Below are positions 35,929 through 46,469 of a DNA stretch of 64,000 nucleotides, piece after piece. The DNA is taken from NCBI GenBank assembly GCA_024663395.1, contig JANFAH010000071.1, forward strand, positions 1 to 64,000, written 5' to 3'. Each line of letters opens with the position of its first letter. The first letter of the stretch is position 1. The translations under genes were made by a program, and so were the position numbers. Under the pieces are notes generated by a model. That model was not told the origin of the DNA and did no database searches. It saw only the letters and a list, made by a program, of their open reading frames with translations. The DNA is from Pisolithus tinctorius (taxonomy: Eukaryota > Basidiomycota > Agaricomycetes > Boletales > Pisolithaceae).

Positions 35929-36479
35929 CAGTGAGGGACAAAAGTGTTGCAATGTTGGTGAGGTGTGACTTGCTGCTGATGTAGCTTGGGCTATTCTGCA
36001 CAGATAATCATGATACCTGTACCAATGGGAAGGGGTGAGTCTAAGCTTTCCAGAGCACTAAGGTTCAGTCCAAACAAAGCAATACATGCCGAGATACACC
36101 CTATTCTTTGTGAAAAGTGCATTGCAACACTTTTGTCCCTGACTGGTGAAATAGTGAAAAGTGACCTTTTGATGGGATTGAGGGCATGAAGGATGGGAAA
36201 ATATGATTACATAATGAACCACATGACCATCCAGATGATTTGTCAGCATGTAAACAATGACAAACATTGGACTTGTACCATTAATCTTCCCTCTTTTACC
36301 ACAACTCATGAAATCATCTCTCTAGCTCACATGGTCATTTTCTCAAGGAATTCTTATCAAATACTGGTGGCCACCACAGTGCATCAGTATAACATGCTCT
36401 CAGAACCATCAGTCCCTTAAAAAACTTGCTGTCAGTCATTCCCTGGACTGTTTCCTCCCCCATGCCTGATGTGGTCTGG
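35929..36479. mobile_element. FB3: left arm of a foldback element cut by element B
   Basis: Starts CAGTGAGGGACAAAAG after a TA and follows the left arm of FB1 with few differences for 551 bp. At GTGGTCTGG it is interrupted by the LTR of B at 36480. The remaining arm must lie beyond B and C, outside this window. Confidence 0.85.
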
Positions 36480-37004
36480 TGTCAAGTACGGGATTGTCTG
36501 GGTTGAGGCCAGACCAGAGACCGAAGTGGGCACAAGACCAAGGGGTTGGGATCAGGGGGGGAGTCGAAGATACAGATAGTTGGACTGGTTGGACTTAGCA
36601 ACTGAGGATACAGTGCTATTCCCTTGCATGGATCTCAGTCCAAGTCCAAGGCCGAGACAGGGTTATCAGAGTATACTTAGTTGATTTCAGACTGAGGTCT
36701 ACAGGCCGAGTATCTATGAGCTTATATACTAGAAACAACTATAGTACAGAGACCAGTAATGCCAGTCTCGCAAGGATTGCTAAGGTGATTGGTAAGACAA
36801 GTATTAGTAAGGTATGACAAAGACAATGGAGACCGGGAAAGGTGGACCGGGGACAGGACCAGGCAGGACTTAGCTGAAGTGACAGACACTGCAAAGCAGT
36901 GTCTACCATGCTAGGACATCTGGGGATAGAGGACAGGCGAGGCCGAGGCCAGACTGAGTGAGTGCGAGGCCGAGTCCAGCCGGGGTCAAGACATGGCTAT
37001 GACA
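36480..37004 (-). mobile_element. Element B, 3' LTR
   Basis: 525 bp, TGTCAAGTACGG...GGCTATGACA on the plus strand. The matching 5' LTR lies at 47873-48229. A TATA-like CTTATATACTAG near 36720 reads similarly on both strands, so promoter activity in either direction is conceivable. It interrupts FB3. Confidence 0.85.
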
Positions 37005-37018
37005 GTATCCCCCTCTTA
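37005..37018 (-). promoter_or_regulatory. Polypurine tract of element B
   Basis: Minus strand CTAAGAGGGGGATAC directly before the LTR terminus TGTCAT. It is nearly identical to the tract of element A. Confidence 0.65.
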
Positions 37019-37124
37019 GGGGTTGAACCCATGAGACCCCTGCGAGAGTGGTAGGCTGAGTTTGAAAAAATGATACTTGTGGCTTGCTAAGCCTTTTGTG
37101 TCTTTCTTTCTCATCCTATTCATC

Positions 37125-38180
37125 ATGTCTGATTCGAGGCTGATCACTGTGACCGACAACAACGACAAAGGCCAGGTCATCATTGACTGGACCCAAGTAC
37201 CTGATGACAACATCAGGTATGACACTGATGATGAAGAGGAGGTGATGAAGGCGAAGGTGAAGGAGAGAAAAAGGCAAAAGGTGGCCAAGCAAGCCCAGCA
37301 GGAGGAGCAGGCTCGGCTTGAGGCTGAGAGGGTGGCAAGAGAGCAAGACAAGGCCGAGAGGATAGTGCAGGAGGCTGAGGAGCAAAGGGCTTTCGAGGAA
37401 GAAGAGAAGTGCAGAGCTGAGGAGGAGAAGGAGGCTGAGTGGAAATGTAAGGCCAAGGCCAACAAGGGTGATGAGGCCGGGGGGGAGGTGAAGAAGGTGG
37501 TTATGGACCCCAGGTGAGTGATTTTTTCTTACTACCCATGCTCTCTTCATCTAACATCCTCTAGCTGTACCCGTTGCACCCAGGTGCAGGTCGTCTGCGA
37601 GTTCCTTGTAGATGGCAACAAGAAACAGGTTGCCTGCATGCGCTGCAACTTGTCGAAAGGCAAGTGCCGATGGCTGGGGGACAGGAAGGACACCGAGGCC
37701 AGTCCCAAGGTCACCTCCAAGGCCAACAAAGGGAAGAAGAGGAAGGCTGATGATGGGACACCCAAGCCTGGACTGAGCCAAAAGAAGAGGGCAAAGTCGA
37801 AACCGACTGAGGTGCTGGAGATCGACAAACCTGAGGTTGGTGGGAGTGGGGTGAGGAAGGCTGGTGCAGGTGGGTTCCTGGGCTTAGAGGATAAGCTCGA
37901 GCGGCTTATCGACATCACAGGGCTCATCGCCAACAACTTGGTGGGCCTCTTCGAGGCCCATGAGGCCATGGCCGAAAACTCTGGCAGGATCACCGACATG
38001 CTTGAGGCGATGCTCGATGAGTCCTACGGCTTCGGGATGGCAGTGTCCCCTTCAGACTCAGGCTCGTCCGAGCTCAACTCTGACAAGTTGTGCAAGGAAG
38101 CAGAGTGGTTGAAGACTCATGGCAAGGATGAAGAGGAGGAGTCCAAGGGGGAGGATGAGAGTATGGCTGAGGCCGAGTAG
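37125..38180 (+). CDS. Antisense cargo gene of element B: Zn2Cys6-like protein, 334 aa
   Basis: Two exons, 37125-37513 and 37565-38180, with a GTGAGT...CTCTAG phase-2 intron. Residues about 45-115 form a long charged coiled-coil-like helix. The module CX2CX6C-X12-CX2CX6C starts one codon after the exon joint (37566-37672) and fits the Zn2Cys6 spacing of fungal binuclear-zinc DNA-binding proteins. A Lys/Arg-rich stretch (NKGKKRK, QKKRAKSK) could act as a nuclear signal. A helix IDITGLIANNLVGLFEAHEA and an acidic tail follow. The gene runs opposite to gag-pol, between the end of pol (38364) and the 3' LTR. It is homologous in layout and intron position to the gene in A. The frame is intact. A transcription factor, nucleoid-like protein or element regulator are all possible; none is shown. 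Confidence 0.75.
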
Positions 38181-38363
38181 GATCGTAGCATAGTGCCTTT
38201 GTTGTTCCTCCTGTGAATTGTCATGTCTGGTGTCCAGTGTCCGGTCCTCTATAGTACAGTAAGAGAAGACAAGAAAGAGAAAACAAAGTAAGTAAGAGAT
38301 CAAAGGAAATTTAGATACTGATAGAAAACAGAACAGAAAATTAAGGCCAGTTGAGACCGGTCC

Positions 38364-40249
38364 TTATTGGTACAGGCCGGGTTTACTGGGGTAGCAGGAA
38401 TGGAATTCTTGTACAAGTTCAGATGCATTGTCCAGCTCTGTAGCTAGTACCCATGTAGTTTCTTCATCGGTCCCTTCATAGCCGGTCCACCAGACCAAGT
38501 ACTGCAGCCAACACCGGTGACGCTGGTTGACCTTGGAGTCGAGGATTTCAGCCACCTCGAACTCTAGTTCTCCATCGACCTCAACTGGTGGGGGTGGTGG
38601 TTGAGTCTGGTTCAGGATGGTATTAGGGACAGCCAGCTTGAGTTGGGAAACGTGGAAGACCAGGTGGACTGCGTGCATTGAGTCTGGCAGGCGCAGTGTG
38701 AAAGAGTGGGTACCGGCCTGAGCTATGACCGGATACAGCCCAAGATTCTTTTCTGAGAGTTTCTTGGAAGGCCGAGTTGACTGGAAGTATTTGGCTTTTA
38801 CATATACCTGGTCACCGACCTTGAAGTCTGGAGCTGGCATGCATTTAGCATCAGCCAGGCCCTGGTAATGCTGTTGTGTGAGGGACATTTCTTCCCATAG
38901 GTATTGATGCAGTGAGTCTAAGTCAACTGCATAGTCATGAGCCCGAGCAGAGGTGAGGTTGTGCTCTGGGTACACCGAGATGTTAGGGTGATAGCCCTTA
39001 TTAGCAAAGAAGGGTGAAACACCGGTAGTAGTGCTAGGGGCATTGTTGTAAGTGAACTCAGCCAAAGGTAGTAGATCAGCCCAGTTGTCCTGCTGATAGT
39101 TGCAGTACACTCGGAGGTATTGTTCTAGAGTCTGGTTGGTCCTTTTGGTCTGGCCATCACCTTCAGGGTGGTAGCCCAAGGTGAAGTGTAAGCACATGTC
39201 CAAAGCCTTACCGAGTGACTGGAAGAAATGAGAGACAAACTCCAAGCCTTGGTCTGAGGTTACATGGGCTGGTACTCCGTGCTTTGAGAAGACATGGAGT
39301 AGGAATAATTTGGTGATTTCTGGGGCCATGATAGTGTCATGGGTGGGGATGAATATGGCCTGCTTGGAAAGCCAGTCAACTACAATGAGGATGGCCATGA
39401 AGCCAGTTGAGGCCAGAAGTTGCTCAATGAAATCCATAGAGATGGAATTCCATGGTTTCTCTGGTACCAGGAGTTGCTTAAGGAGGCCATAAGGCCGATG
39501 GCAGGGAACCTTAGCCCAAGCACAGGCCATGCAAGACCGGACATAGTCTTTGACAAATGTCCTGAGGCCAGGCCAGGTATACTCATGCCGTATAAGTTCC
39601 AGTGTGCAGTTTTGGCCGAAATGGCCAGACAGGGGGTGGTCATGCTTGAGCCACAAGACCCTGAGGCAGAGATCATTTGAGTCCAGCATGTAGATCCTTC
39701 CATCAAGGCAAAGGAAGCTGATGTCATCCACTGACCACCAGGGATCAGACATGTCAGAGATACAGATTTGTGAGACCAGGTCATCCGGCAGTGTGGTCAG
39801 GATGTCATTATGAAGTTTTTCTATATCCATTAGCACAACTGCCCATAAGACCAGGTACTCAAGGTAAGTGGCATGGAGGGAGACTGCTAGTTGCTCCTGG
39901 GTGAAGACCAGTCTCAGGTTCTGTGGGTTCACTCGGGCATAGCCGCTATCCCCCTCTTTGGGGTAGACATCCCATCGTCTAGTTAGGGCATTGGGCTTAG
40001 CCCCGAGCTTACTGGGTCTGAATCTGATGATCATATTGAATTGAGACAGGAATTCTGACCAGCAAGCTTGGCAGTGGGTGAGTACTTTAGAGGTAGAGAA
40101 GTACTCAAGATTCTTGTGGTCAGTAACAACGTTGACCAGTGAGGCCAAGCCCTCAAGGTAGTGGCGCCAGGTCCAGAATGCTTCGAATATAGCAAGCAAT
40201 TCCTTGTCATGAGTATCATAATTCAACTCCGGGGCAGTCAAGGTCTGGG
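38364..40249 (-). CDS. Element B pol, part 3: RNase H, integrase, chromodomain
   Basis: An uninterrupted frame of about 628 codons continues RNase H from 40922 after removal of solo LTR G1 (YSQ-TLTAPELNYDTHDKE). Order: RNase H (DHKNLEYF), zinc finger HX3H...CX2C (about residues 205-255), integrase core (MDFIEQL, TSDQGLEF, then GDGQTKRTNQ), GPY/SH3-like segment (KVGDQVYVKAKYF) and C-terminal chromodomain (EFEVAEILDSK, WWTGYEGTDEETTWVLA). The third catalytic residue is Lys instead of Glu (GQTKR; A has GQTEC), so the integrase should be inactive. Chromodomains steer integration toward marked chromatin. The frame is open, but the protein cannot be made whole because G1 and E1 split pol. Confidence 0.85.
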
Positions 40250-40921
40250 TGTCATAACCGTGCATTCGTCATAAGTCTTTGCTCACTCCACAACCTTTTC
40301 CACCGGTCATCTGCTCACTCTGCACCAACTGCTGTCAGACTTGTGTTGCTCTCCTACTGGACTGAGTGGTCCATTCTCTGAGGGGTCATGTGACTACCTT
40401 CGCAGTCAGGTACTCCACAGCACGCTCACCACATGGTCCAGCGCCTGGACTGTTTCCTTTTCTGGATGTTCTGTGTTACCCATTTGTATGTCCTCCATCT
40501 ACCCTTCATTCATCGTCCAGGAAATTTTACTTTAAAATCTATGAGTCTCCATATGTCAGTTCCGATTCCGATTACTGTACCTCCATAGCAGTATAAAAGC
40601 ATGTACTGTACTCTGCTGTTCTTCAGTACGAATATCAACTTAGTTCCTACTCCCTCTGATTCCATCCTCTGTCTGTTGGAGTTACCTCCGACTCTCCATC
40701 TGTACTCTCCCTCTGAAATATGAGGGCTGAGATCGTGCAAGGGGGTAGCACACGAGCTAAACCCGATGCCCTCACTCCACTCCGCCTTTGTCTCAGTGGT
40801 CTTTGTTCCTGCCAACACTCTGCTAGTTGGAGTTCTGTTCTTCTGTGTTGGACTTGCTTCCGAACCTTTCTCTAGACCTTGTAGAGCATCGGAGTTGGTC
40901 AGAGTAGGCCCAGACTTGACA
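40250..40921 (+). mobile_element. Solo LTR G1 in the RNase H of element B
   Basis: 672 bp, TGTCATAACCGTGC...CAGACTTGACA, with 5-bp duplication CTGGG (40245-40249 and 40922-40926). A TATA box GTATAAAAG near 40590 gives a plus-strand promoter direction. It is the closest relative of G2. No internal region remains, as expected after LTR-LTR recombination. Confidence 0.9.
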
Positions 40922-41701
40922 CTGGGAGTAGAAAGCAACCAGATGTATTTGGCCATTGCCACAGGTGATAGAGAGGATGCTGGCAATGGCATAGTCCAAA
41001 GCATCGGTCTTGACGGTGATAGGAACCCTGGGGATGAAATGAGTTAAGACCAGTGCGGTGGTGAAGGCAGCCTTGAGGTTATTAAATGACTGGCGACACT
41101 CCTCAGAGAAGTTCCAAGGGGCACCTTTGCAGGTAAGCTGAGTCAGCGGTACAACAATGTCTGAGTAGTTGAATATAAACTGGCAGTAAAAATTGGTGAA
41201 GCTGAGGAAAGATTGAATGTCCTTGACCTTGTGAGGCTCAGGCCAGTCGCAGATGGTCTGGACCTTTTCCTTGGACATCGTGAGGCCAGCAGGGGAGAGG
41301 TGGAATCCGAGGTATTTGACTGAGTCTGAGTGAAACTCACATTTCTCTGGCTTCACATAAAGGCCATGAAGCCAAAGCTGGCAGAGTACCTCTTGGACAT
41401 GCTGCTTATGAGACTCCTTATCTCCGGAGTAGATTAAGATGTCATCTAAGTAGATGACTACACAGACATCCAACATATCTGTGAAGATGGTATTCACAAA
41501 GTGTTGGAAGGTGGCCAGGGCATTGGTGAGGCCAAAGGGCATTACTAACCACTTGTAAGATCCATACCAAGTCTGGAATGCAGTTTTCCATTCATCGCCT
41601 GGGGCAATCTGGATGAGATGGTAGGCATGCCACAGATCAATCTTGGTATAGATTTTGGCTTGGCTGGGTGAGTCCAAGGGGTCAGAGATGAGTGGTAGCA
41701 G
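40922..41701 (-). CDS. Element B pol, part 2: reverse transcriptase and RNase H start
   Basis: An open frame of about 255 codons with the Ty3/Gypsy RT core: IDLWHAYHLIQIAPGDEWKT, MPFGLTNALATFQ, the catalytic VIYLDDILIYS (about 41430-41460), KCEFH and LGFHLSPAGL. The RNase H start (VKTDALDYAIASIL, with the catalytic Asp) follows. It is split from part 1 by E1 and from part 3 by G1; both junctions rejoin in frame when one copy of the duplicated target is removed. Confidence 0.85.
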
Positions 41702-43550
41702 TGTGAGTCAAAGTGTGGAAAGCTGGTGTAAACCAAACAAATCCAACACCAAAGACAAATACGAGCGAGTGGTGGTTTACCTCCACAGAACCTGGAGGGC
41801 AGAGAAACCTGATGTGGGGGGAGGGACTTCAAGTAGAGTGCTCCTGGCACAAGTCATCGATGAGTTACACAGGAGTAGATAAGCGAGTGATGACTAGATG
41901 GGGGATGCTGAATAGAGTGAAGGTATTCAGCCGAAAGTACTCTGGTGTGATGATCTTTTGGATGTGCTCCTGGTGCAAGTCAATGACAAGTTACACAGGA
42001 GTGGATGGATGACTAAGCAGGTGTGCTGACAGAGCACAGATGATACTTCAGATGAATGAATGAAGGTAGATAGACCCTTGATGGAGCCTCAACTACCAAT
42101 GATACGAATGAAGACAGATAGACTCTTCCAAATGAGCCTCAACTGTTGACAATGAGATAGGCACTGAACTGACTGCTGGACTGCTTCTGATTTTCTTCTT
42201 TGTAGCTAAGTACATGGGGGTTTATATACTATGGGGGGGGCACAGCTTGTGACAAACAAGGCACAAACACTTGGTAAGTAATGAGTAAGGACTGAGTAAT
42301 CATGATGAGTAAGCGAGAAATGAAAAGTAAGCAAGCAAAGAAGATTGGTAAGTATTGGCAATGAACGAGTCAAGGATAGTCAAAATATCACAGAACGAGT
42401 CAAATAGAGTCAGAAACTGAGTAAGCGCACTGATATCACATTAGGGGGTGGCAATGCAAGTCAGATCTCAGCAGAGACATCTCTAGATCCAAAGATGGCA
42501 TGACAGATGGACGGTGTTTCCAGATAGGGAAGTATTAATTCCAGAATTGAAGGGCATGAGTCAGGCATCAAAGGGGGCTAGGGCGTTGGGGGTCTGTGGG
42601 GCAATGGGAGGCATATGCAATCGCATCTCCCACCCTTTCATCCTCTCAGTGAAGTTAACAAAAACTTCATGGGTGGGGCTCTGATGGAGGAGGAGGAGAA
42701 GGGGGGATGTCTTCTACTGGATCTTGCAGTAAGAAGGCAAGATGCATGTCATACTTGTCATGAATGCAATCAGGGAGGCTGGAGGACAATAGATTATACT
42801 GCAGCTGTTGCAATGTGGGAAGAATGATGGATGAGACTGGAATAAAGACAGTGCAGGGAGCAGGGAGGAACGATCCATATGCTTCATCAACCAGGGAGAC
42901 TGAAACAACCACATAAGACCTTTCTAACCAAGTGACAGACCTGAGGTGACCAAAGAACGTCCTTCTGGAAGTCATACTGACAAGGAGAACACGCTGACCA
43001 AGCTGCATGGGATGAGATGGGGCTGACAACAACGGGATGAACCAGGGGGCTTCAGGATGGAAGCTGGTGGGAACACCTGGCAGATATACATAGCCATTGT
43101 CTCTGGCAAATGAGACAAGTGAGATGATCAACGAAGAGGTGGCCATGATTGATGGACTTAGTGAAATGAGCGTCTGATGGATGGAGTGCTGTAGAAACAT
43201 GTAGGGTGCGAGGATCCTCTCCAAATTTGGAAGGAAGAATCGTGGGGCTGAGCACTTTAAGTGAGTGTGGGAACGGAGTCGATATCTTTGGAAATGGTGG
43301 AGATATGATGAAAACCGGAATGCCATACATGGGCGCTAAAAACCTTTAACGTGCGCTTAACTCACTTCCTCTTTTCTCTTTAGCACTGACAAATCATTCT
43401 TGTGCAAAGGATGACTGTTCACGTCCAACAGTCTTTCTACACATGAGGCCTTTAGTCTTCATCTGCATGCTTGGGCATTGTGCGCAACTCATCAACGAGT
43501 TAGGCAGAGTCAGCTGTAACCATGTCCACAACACCTTTGGTGTGTGACAG
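41702..43550 (-). mobile_element. E1: 1.85-kb TG..CA unit in element B
   Basis: 1,849 bp, plus strand TGTGAGTCAAAG...GGTGTGTGACA, flanked by the 4-bp duplication GCAG (41698-41701 and 43551-43554). It has the termini of an LTR. On the minus strand a TATA-like AGTATATAAACC lies near 42215. E2 is a near-identical full copy and E3 an old fragment. It may be a long solo LTR or a small non-autonomous element; no primer-binding site or duplicated ends inside are seen. Confidence 0.8.
42667..43146 (-). CDS. ORF of E1, 159 aa, unknown function
   Basis: ATG at 43146 sits in a strong context (ATCATGGCC). The protein has FARDNGYVYLPGVPTSF, APWFIPLLSAPSHP, MTSRRTFFGHLRSVTWLERS, YVVVSVSLVDEAYGSFLPAP and a Pro-rich C-terminus. 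The same 159-codon frame, same start and same stop, is open in E2 despite scattered substitutions. The frame also extends about 60 codons upstream without an ATG in good context. I recognise no family. It lies on the strand on which E reads as an LTR, upstream of the TATA-like site, so it would be inside the U3 part. Confidence 0.5.
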   Translation of the reverse strand: MATSSLIISLVSFARDNGYVYLPGVPTSFHPEAPWFIPLLSAPSHPMQLGQRVLLVSMTSRRTFFGHLRSVTWLERSYVVVSVSLVDEAYGSFLPAPCTVFIPVSSIILPTLQQLQYNLLSSSLPDCIHDKYDMHLAFLLQDPVEDIPPSPPPPSEPHP

Positions 43551-44531
43551 CAGGTATTGGTCTTTCTTAGTGATCTTGTTCAGGCTGCAGAAGTCTATGC
43601 AAAGCCGGAGGGAGCCATCCTTCTTTTTGACAAAGAGGACTGGTGCAGCATAAGGGGAGGAGGTAGGCCAAATGAATCCAGTGGTAAGGTTTTCATTGAT
43701 GAAAGTCCAGAGAGCTTGGAGCTCAACTGGGGACAGCAAGTAGATGGTGCTGAGAGGCGGGGTTGTTCCTTCTTCAAGCTCTATTTTCAGGTCATACTCC
43801 CAGTGTGGTGGGAGTGCCGAGGCCTTGGCCTTGCTGAATACATCAGCAAAGTCATGGTACTCTTCTGGAACATTGGGTAAGGCCAGAGGAGGTGAAGCTG
43901 AGGCTGATTGGGCTTGAGCTGAATCCGAGGGGCAGAGCTGAAGTTGGAACTGGACAGACCCTTCTAGTTTTCAGGTGCACACAAAAGCAGCTGCATTGAT
44001 TAGGGAAACCAGAGGGGCCTTCAGAGGGGTGTGAGCCGGAGAGTCGGAGACTGGTACAGATGGCACAAGGCCGGGTTGGTCACTAGGACCAGAGTCAGGG
44101 AGGCCAGTGGAAACTGGGCTTACAAGGGGTGTCGATGGGGTTGGCATTCCTTGTGCAGGAGTCTGGAATGTTAGACTGCCCAATACCCAATCAATCAATG
44201 GATTGTAGTTGGTGAGCCAGTCATGTCCGAGAACTATCTTACACTCAGAATCCAATGGGGGTAGATACAGGGTTACTGGGGTGACATTGCTGGATGCGAA
44301 GCAGATATTGACATCTACTGCTTGGGTTATGGTGAAGGTGGACGTTCCATTGAAGAGCTGGAGTCGGATTGGTGAGACCAAGTAAGGGGTAAAAGAGTGT
44401 TGATTAGCAAATTGGTTATCTATGAAACAATGCATGGAACCAGAGTCCACTAAAGTACGAAGCCAAGGTAATTCATGGTTTTCTAATGTGACATAGGGGG
44501 TTAAAGAATTCAGACTGGAAAGAGTGGACAC
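43551..44531 (-). pseudogene. Element B pol, part 1: protease and RT entry
   Basis: Aspartic protease with [12 protein letters not shown] and [14 protein letters not shown], a Pro-rich linker (44000-44130), a stop codon at 43972 between VCT and KLEGSVQF, then EEYHDFADVFSKAKASALP, ELQALWTFINENLTTGFI, FVKKKDGSLRLCIDFCSLN. The frame continues into part 2 once E1 is removed (KKDQYLL, then PLISDPLDSPSQAK). In the family-A copy the stop position is Cys (TGC), so this stop is a transversion and not a deamination change. Confidence 0.8.
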
Positions 44532-46388
44532 TGTGAGTCAAAGTGTGGAAAGGTGGTGAAAACCAACCAAAACCAACACAAAAGACAAATGTAAAGCGAG
44601 TGGTGGTGTGCCTCCACAGAACCTGGAGTGCAGAAACCCAAGAGGGGGAAACTTCAATGGGAGGGTGCTCCTAGCACAGGTCGTCGACAACTTATGCAAG
44701 AGCAGATGGTTGAATGATGACTGGATGGGGGCTGCTGAACAGAGTGAAGGTGTTCAGCCGAAAGGACTTGGGATGAAGGACTTTGATAAGATGTGCTCCT
44801 GGTGCAAGTCGATGATGAGTTATGCAGGAGTGAATGGATGACTAAGCAAGAGTGCTGACTAAGTGTGGATAAGACTGCAGATGATGGATGGTGGCAGATA
44901 GACTCCTTCATGGAGCCTCAACTACCAATGATATGAATGGAGACAGATAGACTCTTCTGAATGAGCCTCAACTGTCAACAACAAGTTATGCACTGAAGAA
45001 CTGACTGACTGCTGAGTGAATGGCTTCTGATTTTCTTGTTGGTAGCTAAGTACATGGGGGTTTATATACTGTGGGGGGGGCACAGCTTGTGACAAACAAG
45101 GCACAAACACTTGGTAAGTAATGAGTAAGGACTGAGTAATCATGATGAGTAAGCGAGAAATGAAAAGTAAGCAAGCAAAGAAGATTGGTAAGTATTGGCA
45201 ATAAACGAGTCAAGGATAGTCAAAATATCACAAAATGAGTCAAATAGAATCAGAAACTGAGTAAGTGCACTGATATCACATTAGGGGGTGGTGATGCAAG
45301 TTAGATCTTGGCAGAGACATCTCTAGATCCAAAGATGGCATGACAGATGGATGGTGTTTCCAGATAGGGAAGTATTAATTCCAGAATTGAAGGGCATGAG
45401 TCAGGCATCAAAGGGGGCTAGGGCGTTGGGGGTCTGTGGGGCAATGAGAGCATACGCAATCGCATCTCCCACCCTTCCATCCTCTCAGCGAAGTTAACAA
45501 AAACTTCATGGGTGGGGCTCTGATGGAGGAGGAGGAGAAGGGGGGACGTCTTCTGCTGGATCTTGCAGTAAGAAGGCAAGATGCATGTCATACTTGTCAT
45601 GAATGTGATCAGGGAGGCTGGAGGACAGTAGATTATACTGCAGCTGTTGCAATGTGGGAAGAATGATGGATGAGACTGGAATAAAGATGGTGCAGGGAGC
45701 AGGAAGGAACGATCCATATGCTTCATCAACCAGGGAGACTGAAATGACCACATAAGACCTTTCTAACTGAGTGACAGACCTGAGGCGACCAAAGAACGTC
45801 CTTCTGGAAGTCATACTGACAAGGAGAACACACTGACCAAGCTGCATGGGATGAGATGGGGCTGACAACAATGGGATGAACCAGGGGGCTTCAGGACAGA
45901 AGCTGGTGGGAACACCTGGCAGATATACATAGCCACTGTCTCTGGCAAATGAGACAAGCGAGACGACCGATGAAGAGGTGGCCATGATTGATGGACTTAG
46001 TGAAATGAGTGTCTGATGGATGGAGTGCCGTAGAAACACACAGGGTGCAAGGATCCTCTCCAAATTTGGAAGGAAGAATCGTGGGGCTGAGCACTTTAAG
46101 CGAGTGTGGGAATGGAGTCGATATCTTTGGAAATGGTGGAGATACGATGAAAACCGGAATGCCGTACATGGGTGCTAAAAACCTTTAATGTGCGCTTAAC
46201 TCGCTTCCTCTTTTCTCTTTAGCACTGACGACTCGTTCTTGTGTGAAGGATGACTGTTAATGTCCAACAGTCTTTCTACGCATGAGGCCTTTAGTCTTCA
46301 TCTGCATGCTTGGGCATTGTGCACAACTCATCAATGAGTTAGGCAGAGTCAGCTGTATCCATGTCCACAACACCTTTGGTGTGTGACA
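44532..46388 (-). mobile_element. E2: second full E unit in element B
   Basis: 1,857 bp with the same ends as E1 and the 4-bp duplication ACAC (44528-44531 and 46389-46392). It sits between gag and protease of B. Differences to E1 are mostly C/T and G/A transitions. Confidence 0.8.
45506..45985 (-). CDS. ORF of E2, 159 aa, unknown function
   Basis: Same start context and same length as the E1 ORF, with substitutions such as SSSVVSLVSFARDSGYVYLP against SSLIISLVSFARDNGYVYLP and SFCPEAP against SFHPEAP. No frameshift or stop separates the two copies. It is unrecognised. The function of the pair is unknown, and conservation over two young copies alone is weak evidence of selection. Confidence 0.5.
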   Translation of the reverse strand: MATSSSVVSLVSFARDSGYVYLPGVPTSFCPEAPWFIPLLSAPSHPMQLGQCVLLVSMTSRRTFFGRLRSVTQLERSYVVISVSLVDEAYGSFLPAPCTIFIPVSSIILPTLQQLQYNLLSSSLPDHIHDKYDMHLAFLLQDPAEDVPPSPPPPSEPHP

Positions 46389-46469
46389 ACACATTGAGAT
46401 GAGCCTCCAAGTTTGCACAACCAGAGTCAACACAGCTCCCAGATTGTGCGGAGTCCTGGGAGCTGCTAC

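Noticed and set aside
37016..37999. Minus-strand frames of 144-150 codons opposite the cargo gene of B
   Set aside because: Leu/Ser-rich shadows of the Glu/Lys-rich coiled coil. The plus strand has the cysteine cluster and an intron conserved with A.
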